Source: Kolteria novifilia | Lineage (GTDB): Bacteria > Planctomycetota > Planctomycetia > Kolteriales > Kolteriaceae | DNA: 64,000 bases | Assembly: GCA_007748055.1 (NCBI GenBank) | Contig: CP036279.1 | Coordinates: forward strand, 62,001 to 126,000 | Direction of reading: 5' to 3' | Position numbers and translations under genes: made by a program | Part shown: one piece after another, positions 26,886 to 36,455 of the stretch | Position numbering within the stretch: the stretch's first letter is position 1 | Layout of the letters: every line of letters starts with the position of its first letter | Notes under the pieces: model-generated | Seen by the model: only the letters and a program-made list of their open reading frames with translations | Told to the model about the DNA's origin: nothing | Database searches by the model: none

Positions 26886-27875
26886 TCAAATGACGTCGGC
26901 GAACGTGTGCTCGATCCGTCGGAAGATCAACAACGAGACGATCGACCCGATCGAGACGATCCCGGTCGAGACGAGTAGCGGTCCCCAGGGGCAAGCGATC
27001 CCGAGCGCCGCGGCGCGAAAAGCCGCGATGATCGCGGTCAGCGGATTGGCGTAGAAGAGCACCATCAGCCAACCGCCACCCCGTTGGGTGTCGTCCTCGG
27101 ACGACGTCGTCTCGCTTGCGACTTGGTTCGCGCCGGTCGCGGCGTCGGCATCGCTCGACACGGCCGGGGGCGACCGGTGTTCTCGTTCCATCGACTGCAC
27201 GTCCAAGTAGATGCTCGGCGTGGCGAAGAGGAGAGCCTGTACCAGAAGCGGGATCATGTGCCGGAAGTCGCGGTAGTAAACGCTGAGGGCGGCGAGCAGC
27301 GTGCCCGCGGCGAGTCCCGTCAGAACGACGAGCGCCGCGCAGAGCGGAAGCAGGATGATGGACCAACTCGGGATGACCGCGAACCAGACCATCAGCAGGA
27401 CGAGAATGATCGAAGCGAGCAGAAAGTCGACCACCGCGACGCCCACCGCCGCGAGCGGGAGCACCAGGCGCGGAAAGTAGACCTTGCGCACGATGTGTTC
27501 GGAGTTGGTCAACGAGTTGGTCGCGTTGGTGAGGATCGTCGCGAAGAGGGTCCAGGGGAGCAGCCCGGCGAAGACAAAGAGCGGATAGGGATAGCCGGCG
27601 GAGGGAAGCTTCGCGAGTCGGCCGAGCGCGAGGGTGATCAGGATCGCCGGCAAGGTCGGCTGAAGGATCGCCCACGCCACCCCGAGGATCGTCTGTTTGT
27701 AGCGGACCTTGACGTCGCGCCAGGCGAAGAAGAAGAGCAGATCGCGAAAGCGCCACAGTTCCCGAACGTCGAGCCCGCTCCACCCCGAGACCGGCTCGAT
27801 CACCGTCAACGGCGTCTCCTCGAGCGCGCTCGTCGTCTCCTTCTCCCCCGCACGATCGGAATCCACACCGCTCAT
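26886..27875 (-). CDS. Polysaccharide ABC transporter permease (Wzm/TagG-like)
   Basis: From the ATG at 27875 (AGGAAG six bases upstream) the permease has 329 residues and about six membrane segments in the ABC-2 arrangement, with RDVKVRYKQTILGVAWAILQP near the N-terminus. A hydrophilic insert of ~45 residues, rich in Ser, Asp and Thr (MEREHRSPPAVSS to DDTQRGGGW), lies before the last two helices and would face outward. It works with the ATPase downstream to export a lipid-linked polysaccharide. Confidence 0.88.
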   Translation of the reverse strand: MSGVDSDRAGEKETTSALEETPLTVIEPVSGWSGLDVRELWRFRDLLFFFAWRDVKVRYKQTILGVAWAILQPTLPAILITLALGRLAKLPSAGYPYPLFVFAGLLPWTLFATILTNATNSLTNSEHIVRKVYFPRLVLPLAAVGVAVVDFLLASIILVLLMVWFAVIPSWSIILLPLCAALVVLTGLAAGTLLAALSVYYRDFRHMIPLLVQALLFATPSIYLDVQSMEREHRSPPAVSSDADAATGANQVASETTSSEDDTQRGGGWLMVLFYANPLTAIIAAFRAAALGIACPWGPLLVSTGIVSIGSIVSLLIFRRIEHTFADVI

Positions 27876-28199
27876 CGCCGTCTTCCTGGGTACCTGCACC
27901 CTCCGCAGTAGGAGAGTCTACAGGAAAGTTCCCGGAGTGGCGAAATTGATGTCCTCCGCGCCGAAAGGTTGCAGGCAAGATCACGGGGAGGGGGGTGGTA
28001 TGCGCCAACGTCTCTCGTCGAGAAGCCATTCCATTCTCCGGCATACCCATCGACCTGCTAGGGGTGGGTCGTTTTGTTTCAAGAATACTGCACGCGGACC
28101 ATTAAAAGCTGGAGGAATGAGTAACTCACGCCGATTTTGATGAAATCTAGACAATCAGACAGTCCAGGGATGGAAACTAAACTGTAGGAGGCAGGCAGG
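27876..28199. other. Divergent intergenic region
   Basis: Between the exporter operon and the giant secreted protein gene I see no RNA gene. Base composition is more AT-rich near 28060-28190 (GTTTTGTTTCAAGAATACTG), as expected for the promoter of the rightward gene. Confidence 0.4.
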
Positions 28200-31100
28200 A
28201 TGCGGCGTCTCATTGTTCCCATGCTCGTTTCGAGTGCGTTGATCGCTGGTCCCCCAGCACAAGTTCTTCAAGCCGGTTGGTTCGACCGGATCAAGGCGGG
28301 TCGACACAAGGACAAGCAAGGCTTCTTGCTCAAGGAGTTCGACGATCCCAACACGGCCTGCACGCTCGTCGAGGTTGGACAAGCGCTCGACGGTATCGAG
28401 GAAGGGGTGATGGACGACGGCGTCGTCGCCGTCAAGCAGCCCGACATCTGGGGCCAAGCCCGGATGACGCGATATCGCCTCGACTTCGAGAACGAGATGA
28501 AGAAGGACCTCAACGCCTTCAAGTTCATCCTCTCCGCACGTGTCGCCCGCACCGATCAGGCAGCATTTCAGCAAGAGACAGCACTTGGATTCTCTCTCGC
28601 TCAGAAGAAGGGGACGACAGTGATGCCTTCCCCGCCTGACCCATCGAGTCCTCCGCAACGAGATAGGCAACTCGCCGCATTGCTTGACCTGATGGAGAAC
28701 GCAACAATCTCGACCGTTAAAGTCGACTCAACCATCGGTGCTCCGTCCGGCAGCGGTCCCGATATCGAGGATACCTTCTTCGCGGAGCGCGATGCCGCGT
28801 ATCAGCGATCAGTCGACATGCTCAATCGACAGCTCGCGGAAAATACGATTGCGCGAAAGGAGGCGTTTGGCCTACTCAAGGAGGTATTCGAGGACATTGG
28901 TATGCAGGACGGCAAGCTCGGGGTCGAGCCGACCGTTTACCTGGACCAGAAGCGTCGCTATTTGGATCACCTCAACGAGATTCGCCGCGTCAACCTTGGC
29001 GACGACACGGCCGACTCCGCGGGCTACGCCCTCTATCTCCTCCGAATGCCGGTATCCCTAATCCCCGGCCATCGCACCCAGCGTGGGTACGGCGCCGTAT
29101 TGGACGCCAGTATCTACCATCAATTCGATCCGGGATTTCTTCAGCGAACTTTTCGCCGCCTCGTGATTAACGACCTTCTCGACAAGATCTCGCCGGTCGT
29201 CTACCAGGCGATTCGCTCGGGAAAGGTGGAGACAGCGATCAAGGGAAGGAAGCTGATTAGATCAGAGTACGAGGACGGCCTGGAAGAGCTGCGGAAATCC
29301 TACCGCTACTATCCCACTACCGTTGCCGTAAAGGCGAATTCCGCAGCACCTGCAAAGGAGGCTCAACAAGGCTTGGCAATTCTCGAACAGCTTGTCACAC
29401 CAACTAGTGAAGTGACGTTCCTCAGCCCACACTTCCGACAAGAGATTGCTATCGCCAGGACGCGGCTCGCCGCAGGTCCGATGCTCACGAGAACACAGGT
29501 CAACGACATCCTAGGGAAGTTTGCAATGAACTCGGGACTCTCGATCGACGTGCTTCGCGATGTCGGCTGGAGGAACATTGACTCGCGACGTGCATCGCCC
29601 GAAGAGATTCTCAGCAACATCAATGAGCTTGTCGATGCCATTTCTCCGTTCCTGGAGAACAGCGTGGCACGAGCACGAATCAATCAACTGTATGGTGCTC
29701 TCGTGAGCCTCTCTGGAGCAACAGGACTCAGTCTCTCTCCTGCACCATGGAACGAGAGTCTCAGGTCCAAGCCGTTTGGCCCGTCGGGCGAAAAGCGTTC
29801 ACCAATTGGCTTGGCGCTCTTTGAACGATCTCTCTTGGATCCGATTGTCGAGGCGTCCATCTCCGGATCCCTTGCGGACAGCCCGGCGTTCAACAAACTA
29901 AAAGGAATGAATGCCAAACTTGCCAACAACGTGGAGCTAAAGGCAGGTGAGCTGGGACGACTGAACGACGAGGTGTCCAAAGGAGACAATGTTGAGCTCA
30001 AGACAGCACTACAGAAGTTCGGCCTAACCGAGGCTCGAAGATCGACCAGTTCAGCCACTCCTTCGGACAGTGACGTTGACGCCTCGAGGCTCGCCACTCT
30101 CTACCGAGAAGGAGTAGAGGAGCTTTTCCTGTCTAACTCTAGTGATAAGTTGGCGAACGCAATCGAGCAAGCGGTGAGGGGCGTCCGCGATGCGATCAGC
30201 GACATTCAATCGACTGCCTCCCGCATTCAGTCTCTTGGCGAAACCGACGCCCCCGGCACCCTTGCTTCCGGTCGCGTCGTTAACTACTCTTATCCCATTG
30301 CGCCGTCGGAGTTCCAATGTGTGTTCGGCGAAGAGAATCTTACGAAGATCGCGATCGCGACGTATCAAGCCCTCTCGACAAAGTGGCCACGCGGTACTGA
30401 CGTGCGAGCGTACCTTGAGCAGGAACTTCACGCGGCCTATGACTTGATGGCTGGCGTGTGTCCAAAGACCAACACGTCAGCTCTCGGGGATGTCTTCCTG
30501 ATCGAGGAGGTTGCCAACGGGGCGCTATGCCGAGATTGCGGCGAGCTGAAGGTTCTGCGCGATCGCCTCTGGAGCGTCATTTCGGCCTGTGGCGCGGAGA
30601 ACCTGGCTGGCGGTGTCTGTGCCGGCGACTTGCACAGGGAATTGAGCGAGGGCATTATCGGTGCTCTCTGCTATACCATCGCGGTCGATGCTGGCCTGCT
30701 CAATCGCGCGTTGGTCGAGGACATCACACGCCGCAACGGTGGCAGTGTCGATCAGTGCCTGAATGAAGAGGGTGGACACTTCTTCTATGTCCCAGAACCC
30801 GGCGCCTATCTCGAGGAACTCTTCAACGACTACGTGCGAGTTCGCTGGCCCATCATCACTTTCGCGCTCGATCCGGTGACCAATGAACAGAATATCGCCG
30901 ATGCGTTTTCCCTTCGACGTGACTTGCAGTTGGCCATGGCCTATGCGTTCGCAACAGGACGCGTGAGTTTTTCCCAACTGAATCGCTTTCAACGCCGGAT
31001 TGAGTTCGATGCCGAGACCATCGCGCTGAACCGGACGGTGACTGCCTACGCCGCCGGAAACGACACGTTCGGGTGGCGGTTCACGCCGCGCTATCAGAAT

Positions 31101-32708
31101 CCACCCTTTGAGCGCAACAACCTCTCGGTGTTCAAGAACTTGGTTTTGGGAACGGGACCCGGGCGTGGTCACCAACTCCGTCATAGCTACATCGAAGGAG
31201 GACAGCGCGAGTTGACCGTGGTAGCGATTATCCCGTCATTCCTCGAGCGAATTCGTTTCGACACGTCGGGGAACTGGTTCCGGCTGACGCAACCGGACGA
31301 CAAACTTGTCTCGACGAAGCGAATGCTCCAGCAGGGGCAACGAGTCGGTCAATTGAGGCAAGCACTGCAGCGTGCCTGCGACGCCGATTGCTACCGCCCG
31401 ACCGATATCGAAGGCATCTCGAGCCGAATCGAACGCCTCGAAGCGAAGCTGCCGATGCAGACCGAGTACGTCACGGTCCCCTACGAGAATGCGCAGGGAG
31501 GCTTCGACCTTTTCCAGGAAGGCAATGCCGCCCTCGTTCCCATGCTCGTCGGCTACGAGGGAATCGACACGATCAACACCGAGAAGAGTGGTGCTTACTT
31601 CCTCTATGGGAAGAACTTTTCGTTGGTCGAGTCGCGCGTGGTTGTCGGGGGGCAATTGATCGAAGAGGACAACGTCGACATCTTGAGTCGTGAAGTCATG
31701 GCCGTCTCGTTCCCCGCGGGGACCTTCAAGACGGTGCTCAAGGACGACAAGGAGTACGTGGAAGTCCATGTCGCGACCCCGAACGGCATCTCCAATCGCG
31801 TCTTGCTCAAGGTAAGTGAGGACTCGGCGTCCTCGACCTACGGCTACTCGCTTCCAACCACCGAGTTTGTCGGCAAGTTCGGCAGCGATGGCACGAGTTG
31901 GAAATTTGACTCCGACGGGAAGCTCGATCTCGCGGCGACGACTCCGTTGGGTTCGGCTCCGGAACCGATCAAGGTGACGTTTGAATTCCCAGACGATGCG
32001 AAGGTGGCTCCGGTCGAAGTCGATGTGGCCTCGATCCCCTCCGGGTCGCCTGGAAACACCTACGAGGTACCGATGGCCGATGTCATCAAGGGCATTGTCG
32101 AGGGGCATCTCGGTCCGTTCGCCAATGTTCCCACGACCGACTTGCCCGCTTCGGTTGAAGCTACTGTCAAAGTGACTCCGACGAATGGAGCCAATTCCAC
32201 GTCGGGAACGACACTGACGGTGCCCCAGACGTTGACCATCCAACTCCAGCGGGGAGCCAATGGCACGATCACGATGGACACGGTCTCGAGTGACTACACC
32301 TTGTTGGAGAAGGAGATCGTCGCGTGTGTCAACGTGACGAGGAATGCGATGACAGGTCAGCTTGTTGCGTGGAACATCAAGAGCAATGTCAATGAGGTTG
32401 GCCTTGCGAGAAGCGCAACCGGAGCCCCTGACACCATTGACGTGAAGATTGAGGTCCCGGATGTTTGTGTCACCGAAGTCAATGCTGTGGACAAGGACGA
32501 CCAAGTGGTGGTCTACAAGGTCGGCACGAAGAAGACGCTGAAGTGTATGCTTCACGCCTATCTCGGCGCGGCTCCCAAGGCACCCCTTGATCTCACCGAT
32601 CTGCCAACCAGCGGCGTCGAAGCGACTCTGTATGTGACGCCAAGAGGTGGCAGCGAGGTCGAACTTGAGGATAAGCTGACGATCAAATTCGAGTGGGGTT
32701 GTCCGTAA
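28200..32708 (+). CDS. Giant secreted protein of unknown function (1502 residues)
   Basis: The protein begins with a signal peptide (MRRLIVPMLVSSALIAGPPA, cut near VLQAG) after GGAGG. I know of no function. A block at ~280-330 (AGYALYLLRMPVSLIPGHRT, RGYGAVLDASI) resembles large planctomycete secreted proteins. Residues ~1115-1205 (YFLYGKNFSLVESRVVVGG, VHVATPNGISNRVLLKV) look like an IPT/TIG immunoglobulin-like domain, and the C-terminal third is beta-rich. It likely acts at or beyond the outer envelope. The DNA of roughly 28560-30320 is visibly less GC-rich than its flanks, which may mean transfer of the central part. Confidence 0.75.
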   Translation: MRRLIVPMLVSSALIAGPPAQVLQAGWFDRIKAGRHKDKQGFLLKEFDDPNTACTLVEVGQALDGIEEGVMDDGVVAVKQPDIWGQARMTRYRLDFENEMKKDLNAFKFILSARVARTDQAAFQQETALGFSLAQKKGTTVMPSPPDPSSPPQRDRQLAALLDLMENATISTVKVDSTIGAPSGSGPDIEDTFFAERDAAYQRSVDMLNRQLAENTIARKEAFGLLKEVFEDIGMQDGKLGVEPTVYLDQKRRYLDHLNEIRRVNLGDDTADSAGYALYLLRMPVSLIPGHRTQRGYGAVLDASIYHQFDPGFLQRTFRRLVINDLLDKISPVVYQAIRSGKVETAIKGRKLIRSEYEDGLEELRKSYRYYPTTVAVKANSAAPAKEAQQGLAILEQLVTPTSEVTFLSPHFRQEIAIARTRLAAGPMLTRTQVNDILGKFAMNSGLSIDVLRDVGWRNIDSRRASPEEILSNINELVDAISPFLENSVARARINQLYGALVSLSGATGLSLSPAPWNESLRSKPFGPSGEKRSPIGLALFERSLLDPIVEASISGSLADSPAFNKLKGMNAKLANNVELKAGELGRLNDEVSKGDNVELKTALQKFGLTEARRSTSSATPSDSDVDASRLATLYREGVEELFLSNSSDKLANAIEQAVRGVRDAISDIQSTASRIQSLGETDAPGTLASGRVVNYSYPIAPSEFQCVFGEENLTKIAIATYQALSTKWPRGTDVRAYLEQELHAAYDLMAGVCPKTNTSALGDVFLIEEVANGALCRDCGELKVLRDRLWSVISACGAENLAGGVCAGDLHRELSEGIIGALCYTIAVDAGLLNRALVEDITRRNGGSVDQCLNEEGGHFFYVPEPGAYLEELFNDYVRVRWPIITFALDPVTNEQNIADAFSLRRDLQLAMAYAFATGRVSFSQLNRFQRRIEFDAETIALNRTVTAYAAGNDTFGWRFTPRYQNPPFERNNLSVFKNLVLGTGPGRGHQLRHSYIEGGQRELTVVAIIPSFLERIRFDTSGNWFRLTQPDDKLVSTKRMLQQGQRVGQLRQALQRACDADCYRPTDIEGISSRIERLEAKLPMQTEYVTVPYENAQGGFDLFQEGNAALVPMLVGYEGIDTINTEKSGAYFLYGKNFSLVESRVVVGGQLIEEDNVDILSREVMAVSFPAGTFKTVLKDDKEYVEVHVATPNGISNRVLLKVSEDSASSTYGYSLPTTEFVGKFGSDGTSWKFDSDGKLDLAATTPLGSAPEPIKVTFEFPDDAKVAPVEVDVASIPSGSPGNTYEVPMADVIKGIVEGHLGPFANVPTTDLPASVEATVKVTPTNGANSTSGTTLTVPQTLTIQLQRGANGTITMDTVSSDYTLLEKEIVACVNVTRNAMTGQLVAWNIKSNVNEVGLARSATGAPDTIDVKIEVPDVCVTEVNAVDKDDQVVVYKVGTKKTLKCMLHAYLGAAPKAPLDLTDLPTSGVEATLYVTPRGGSEVELEDKLTIKFEWGCP

Positions 32709-32809
32709 TTTCCCCTTCGAACGTGCTAACAACCATCGGACCGGCGGATGGTCGATCATCCGTCGGTCTTGTCTACTTCTTGGCGAAAAGATGGCGGAAA
32801 TGGGAAAAG

Positions 32810-32882
32810 TGGACAGAGCCGGGATCGAACCGGCGACACCTGGATTTTCAGTCCAGTGCTCTACCAACTGAGCTATCTGTCC
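32810..32882 (-). tRNA. tRNA-Phe (GAA)
   Basis: Read on the minus strand, the 73-base molecule has acceptor stem GGACAGA pairing with TCTGTCC, D-arm GCTC-AGTTGGTAGA-GAGC, an anticodon arm CTGGA-CTGAAAA-TCCAG with anticodon GAA, and T-arm GCCGG-TTCGATC-CCGGC. The discriminator is A; CCA is not encoded. The surrounding stretch 32709-33042 holds no other gene. Confidence 0.97.
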
Positions 32883-33042
32883 AGCCATCGCTCCGGGGAG
32901 CGAGGAGCGACTTCAACGCGGAGGTCGCTCCGAATCGTTCAATCTAGTGGTCGCCAGTGGCACCGGCAACCCAATCGACCAATCATGACCTTGGGAAAAC
33001 GAGATTCCCGGTCCTTTTTCGCCGACGACGAGGAAATGACGG

Positions 33043-33405
33043 ATGCGATTCGCCGTGCTGGAACATCACACGAAAGAGGGGTTCCACTGGGACTTTCTCG
33101 CCCAACGACCCGGAGGAAGCCTGCGGACCTGGTCCCTTTCGACGCCACCGGACCACCAGAGCGTCGGGCTGGCGACACCGCTGCCGGATCACCGGACGGT
33201 CTACCTGACTTACGAGGGAGTGGTCTACCCCGGTCGCGGGTTCGTCCGCCGTTGGGACTCGGGAAGTTTTGAGCTCCTGGTCGATCGGGAGCATCTCTAT
33301 CGGGCGCTGGTTCGAGGCGAGCGCCTCCGCGGCGTCGTCGAGTTCGAGCCTTTCGAGCGATTCGTGGAAGAGGTTGACCGCTACCGTTACCGCCCCGTTT
33401 GCTAG
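33043..33405 (+). CDS. LigD-type 3'-phosphoesterase-like protein
   Basis: The 120-residue protein resembles the phosphoesterase domain of bacterial DNA ligase D, which trims 3' ends in end joining. His9, His15 and Asp17 (HHTKEGFHWDF) match the KHxxxxxHYDF metal site, and YEGVVYPGRGFVRRWDSGSF matches the second half of the domain. It is a free-standing version without ligase, polymerase or Ku nearby. Whether it acts in DNA repair is inference. The stop is in CTAG. Confidence 0.7.
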   Translation: MRFAVLEHHTKEGFHWDFLAQRPGGSLRTWSLSTPPDHQSVGLATPLPDHRTVYLTYEGVVYPGRGFVRRWDSGSFELLVDREHLYRALVRGERLRGVVEFEPFERFVEEVDRYRYRPVC

Positions 33406-33409
33406 CGAG

Positions 33410-34159
33410 TCAGTTCGCGGTTGGTGCGTAATCGGTCGATTGAAAGTCCCCTCGGCCGCTGGTGCCTTCGAGAGCGACCTGATTCCCTTCGATTTGGAGC
33501 TTGAGCAGCACGACATGTTCCGGGTTTCGCGGAAAGCGAAACAACGCGACCAGCCGCCGGCCGTTGCGCTTCCAAGTCACTTCGACGCCATTGGTTAGGG
33601 CGATCGTTTCGACGACTTGCCGCGTATGACTGGCGGGCAGGGGTAGGGCTCCCGCTTTCGCTCCCGAAAGCTCCAGCGCCAAGACATTTCGTTGCGGAAC
33701 CCACGCTCGCGCCGAGAAATGGACGATCGTCGCCAGCGGCCCTCGCTGATAGCGAAACCCGACCTGAATTTGGTCGCCTTGAATCGCCACCCGCGGCTTC
33801 GACACGCCGGACGGGAGAGTATAGGCGGCTAGATTCGATTCGAAGTCCTCCGCCAGCCACGCGTTGATCTGTTCTTCGGTGAAGTCGGCGCTCCACACTC
33901 GTGAGTTCTGGATGTCGCTGAAGAGGCGCGAGCCGCTGCTGAGAAACCGTCGAGAGAGTTCGCGGCGTTTCGCGGCATCCTTCTCACTCACACGGTCGGC
34001 GTAGAAGGGAGGTTGGAACCAAACGAGTGTCAACAACACCACGACCGCGGTGGAGAGCGTGCCCACAATGAGCAAGCCACGCCACCAACGTTGGAAAAAG
34101 GTCGCTTGTCCCGCTTTGGAGGCTACTTCCTGAGCAGCCGTCGTTTCCGTCGTCACCAT
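33410..34159 (-). CDS. Unknown single-pass membrane protein
   Basis: Starting at the ATG at 34159 the protein has 249 residues: a short cytoplasmic tail, one membrane helix (GLLIVGTLSTAVVVLLTLVWF) and a periplasmic domain with FTEEQINAWLAEDFES and a beta-rich end. I do not recognise the family. An upstream in-frame start near 34399 would add a basic stretch overlapping the divergent promoter of the DUF2079 gene and is unlikely. It converges with the phosphoesterase gene, stops five bases apart. Confidence 0.6.
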   Translation of the reverse strand: MVTTETTAAQEVASKAGQATFFQRWWRGLLIVGTLSTAVVVLLTLVWFQPPFYADRVSEKDAAKRRELSRRFLSSGSRLFSDIQNSRVWSADFTEEQINAWLAEDFESNLAAYTLPSGVSKPRVAIQGDQIQVGFRYQRGPLATIVHFSARAWVPQRNVLALELSGAKAGALPLPASHTRQVVETIALTNGVEVTWKRNGRRLVALFRFPRNPEHVVLLKLQIEGNQVALEGTSGRGDFQSTDYAPTAN

Positions 34160-34409
34160 GGTCCAGACTCCTTGCTCCCCGACGAGTTGTTCCCGTCGGC
34201 GTTCGCCTCGCGAGGTGAGACGCCCTTCCCGGTCGTTGTGGCTCCGGCGAATCGTGCCCGATCCCAGGAGTTCGGGGAGCGACCCGCAAGAGCGTAGACG
34301 TCCCCTATGGCCTTCGCGTAGTCTTGTGTCAACGGGGCGAGCTAGGGACTTCGCCGGATGACCACGTCTCCCGACGTCGCCGGGCAATGACAGGGGCACC
34401 GCAGAGGAG

Positions 34410-36455
34410 TTGAGTCGATTGGGTAAGGTGCGTCGTCCTGGGCGGCTCGGTGAAGTGCTGGCGATCCTCAGCCCGTTGGTGGCGTCCGCGGTCGCGATCG
34501 GTTCGGCACGAATGCTCGTCGACTATCCCCAGTTCATCCCTGGGATTCTCACCAAGCACCAGGTTCTCTTTCTTTCGCGTTGGTTCGCGAACGAGTGGAA
34601 CTGGCTTTGGATCACCCTAGCGTTCTGTGGGGCCAGCGTTGCGGCTCGGATGATCGGAACCGCGCTGGGGCGTCCGAGGGCTTCCGCCCGGATTGGGATC
34701 GGTTGGGCCAATGCGTGGTGGCTGCTGCCGGTCGCCGTCCAATGCTTGAGCCTGCTCGCGCTGGCGTCGGAGACGAATCTTGTTCCGGTGATCGTCTTGG
34801 TCGTCCCAGCGGCTTGGATCCTCGGCGTCGCGGGGTGGCTCGCGGGGCACTGGCAGGTCGCGGTTCCGGAAGCCCTGACCGATCGCCCCAAGTTGTCGTT
34901 TGGTATCGTCGCCATTGCCGTGCTCGTTTACGTGGGGCTCTTCAGCACGCTGTCGATCTTGCAGTACCGGGCGTTGCACGTCCCGCACGGCGACACGGGG
35001 ATGTACGAGGAACACCTTTGGAACACGCTCCAAGGGAAGGGTTTCCGCAGCCAACTCGACGACGGGCGACTCTTTCTCGGCGAGCACATCCAGTTCGTCC
35101 ACCTTGTGCTGCTGCCGGTCTATTGGCTGGCTCCGTCGCTCGAGACCCTCAACGTGTTGCAGAGTCTCGCCCTCGGCATCGGTGCGATTCCCGTCTACTG
35201 GGTAGGGCGACGATTGGGGCTCAGCGGCCGCGCCGCCGGGACGCTCGCTGTCGCGTACCTCCTCTACTTCCCGCTCCAGTACCTAAACCTGGAAGCCTCC
35301 TGGAAGACCTTCCGGCCGACGACGTTTGGGATTCCTTTGGTGCTCTTCGCGCTCGCGGCGCTCGAATCGCATCGGCTTTGGCTGATGATCGCGCTGCTCG
35401 GCTTGGCGCTCACGGCGAAGGAGGAGTATGCGCTCGTCGCGGCGGCGCTGGGCGTCTACTTGTCCTGTCGACGAGGTCGCGGACCGAGGGGCCGGCTCGA
35501 GATCCCGATCGGCATCGGACTATTCTTGGCGAGCTTGCTGTTTCTGTGGTTGACGCTCTCGGTGCTCATTCCCTATTTTCGCGCTGGGGCGGCCCCTCAC
35601 TACACGCCTTACTTCAAGGGGCTCGGCGAATCCACCAGTGAGCAGATCAGGACGGTGCTGACTCAGCCGCTGCTGGTCCTGCGGCGCGTGACATCGCTCG
35701 ATGACTGGCAGTTCCTACTGTGGATGCTCTTGCCGTTGGGGTTTGTGCCGCTGACGAGTCCAGGACGTTTCCTCGTGGCCGCGCCGATCTTCGGGTACTT
35801 GATGCTCGGCGACCTGGAGAGTCTCACCCAGCCGTGGTTTCACTTTCACGCGCCGCTGGTGCCGCTGTTGTGGTGGGCGACCGTCGGCGGGGTGGTCAAT
35901 CTTCGGTGCTGTCGGGTTCCCGAACACCTCGCTCGTTGGATTTGCTGTCTCGCGCTGCTGACGGGAGTGGCGTATGGACGGTCTCCCCTGTCAGTCGCGT
36001 TCTGGGATCCGGCACGAGCGATGCCTCGCCGTTTCGATCCGCCGCTGGTCCTTTTCGAGCCACGCGGCGCCTATTGGAAAGACCTCTACGTTCCGGGCGA
36101 GCGGTCTCGAGCGTTCGAGCATGCGTTCGCGCACATCGAACCCGACGAGCGGGTCGCCGCGACCGACTACGTCCGCTCCCGCTTCACGCACCATCGAGCG
36201 GCTCATGACTACCCGACCCTTCGCGGCCACGTCACCATCGACGACATCGACGTCATCGTGCTCGACAAGACCGAAGGCTGGTGGGGACGCGGTGACGAGA
36301 ATCCCGATCGGGAGCTTCTCCAAGTGATGCGCGATCAGTCGGTACCAGGTGAGGGAACGATAGGCGTTCGTGGCAGACCATTTCGGATCGTTCACCACGA
36401 CCCATTCTTCCTTGTCGTTCGCCGAGACCGGACAGTCAACGGCGAGAGACACTAG
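34410..36455 (+). CDS. DUF2079-type polytopic membrane protein
   Basis: The 681-residue protein has about ten to twelve hydrophobic segments. Motifs such as DTGMYEEHLWNTLQGKGF, LGEHIQFVHLVLLPVYWL and a soluble C-terminal domain are typical of DUF2079, a family with a glycosyltransferase-C-like (PMT/ArnT-like) architecture. I infer a membrane glycosyl or lipid-linked transferase. Start codons are TTG: 34410, or 34419 with better spacing from GAGGAG. Its stop shares CTAG 36452-36455 with the convergent dus gene. Confidence 0.8.
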   Translation: MSRLGKVRRPGRLGEVLAILSPLVASAVAIGSARMLVDYPQFIPGILTKHQVLFLSRWFANEWNWLWITLAFCGASVAARMIGTALGRPRASARIGIGWANAWWLLPVAVQCLSLLALASETNLVPVIVLVVPAAWILGVAGWLAGHWQVAVPEALTDRPKLSFGIVAIAVLVYVGLFSTLSILQYRALHVPHGDTGMYEEHLWNTLQGKGFRSQLDDGRLFLGEHIQFVHLVLLPVYWLAPSLETLNVLQSLALGIGAIPVYWVGRRLGLSGRAAGTLAVAYLLYFPLQYLNLEASWKTFRPTTFGIPLVLFALAALESHRLWLMIALLGLALTAKEEYALVAAALGVYLSCRRGRGPRGRLEIPIGIGLFLASLLFLWLTLSVLIPYFRAGAAPHYTPYFKGLGESTSEQIRTVLTQPLLVLRRVTSLDDWQFLLWMLLPLGFVPLTSPGRFLVAAPIFGYLMLGDLESLTQPWFHFHAPLVPLLWWATVGGVVNLRCCRVPEHLARWICCLALLTGVAYGRSPLSVAFWDPARAMPRRFDPPLVLFEPRGAYWKDLYVPGERSRAFEHAFAHIEPDERVAATDYVRSRFTHHRAAHDYPTLRGHVTIDDIDVIVLDKTEGWWGRGDENPDRELLQVMRDQSVPGEGTIGVRGRPFRIVHHDPFFLVVRRDRTVNGERH

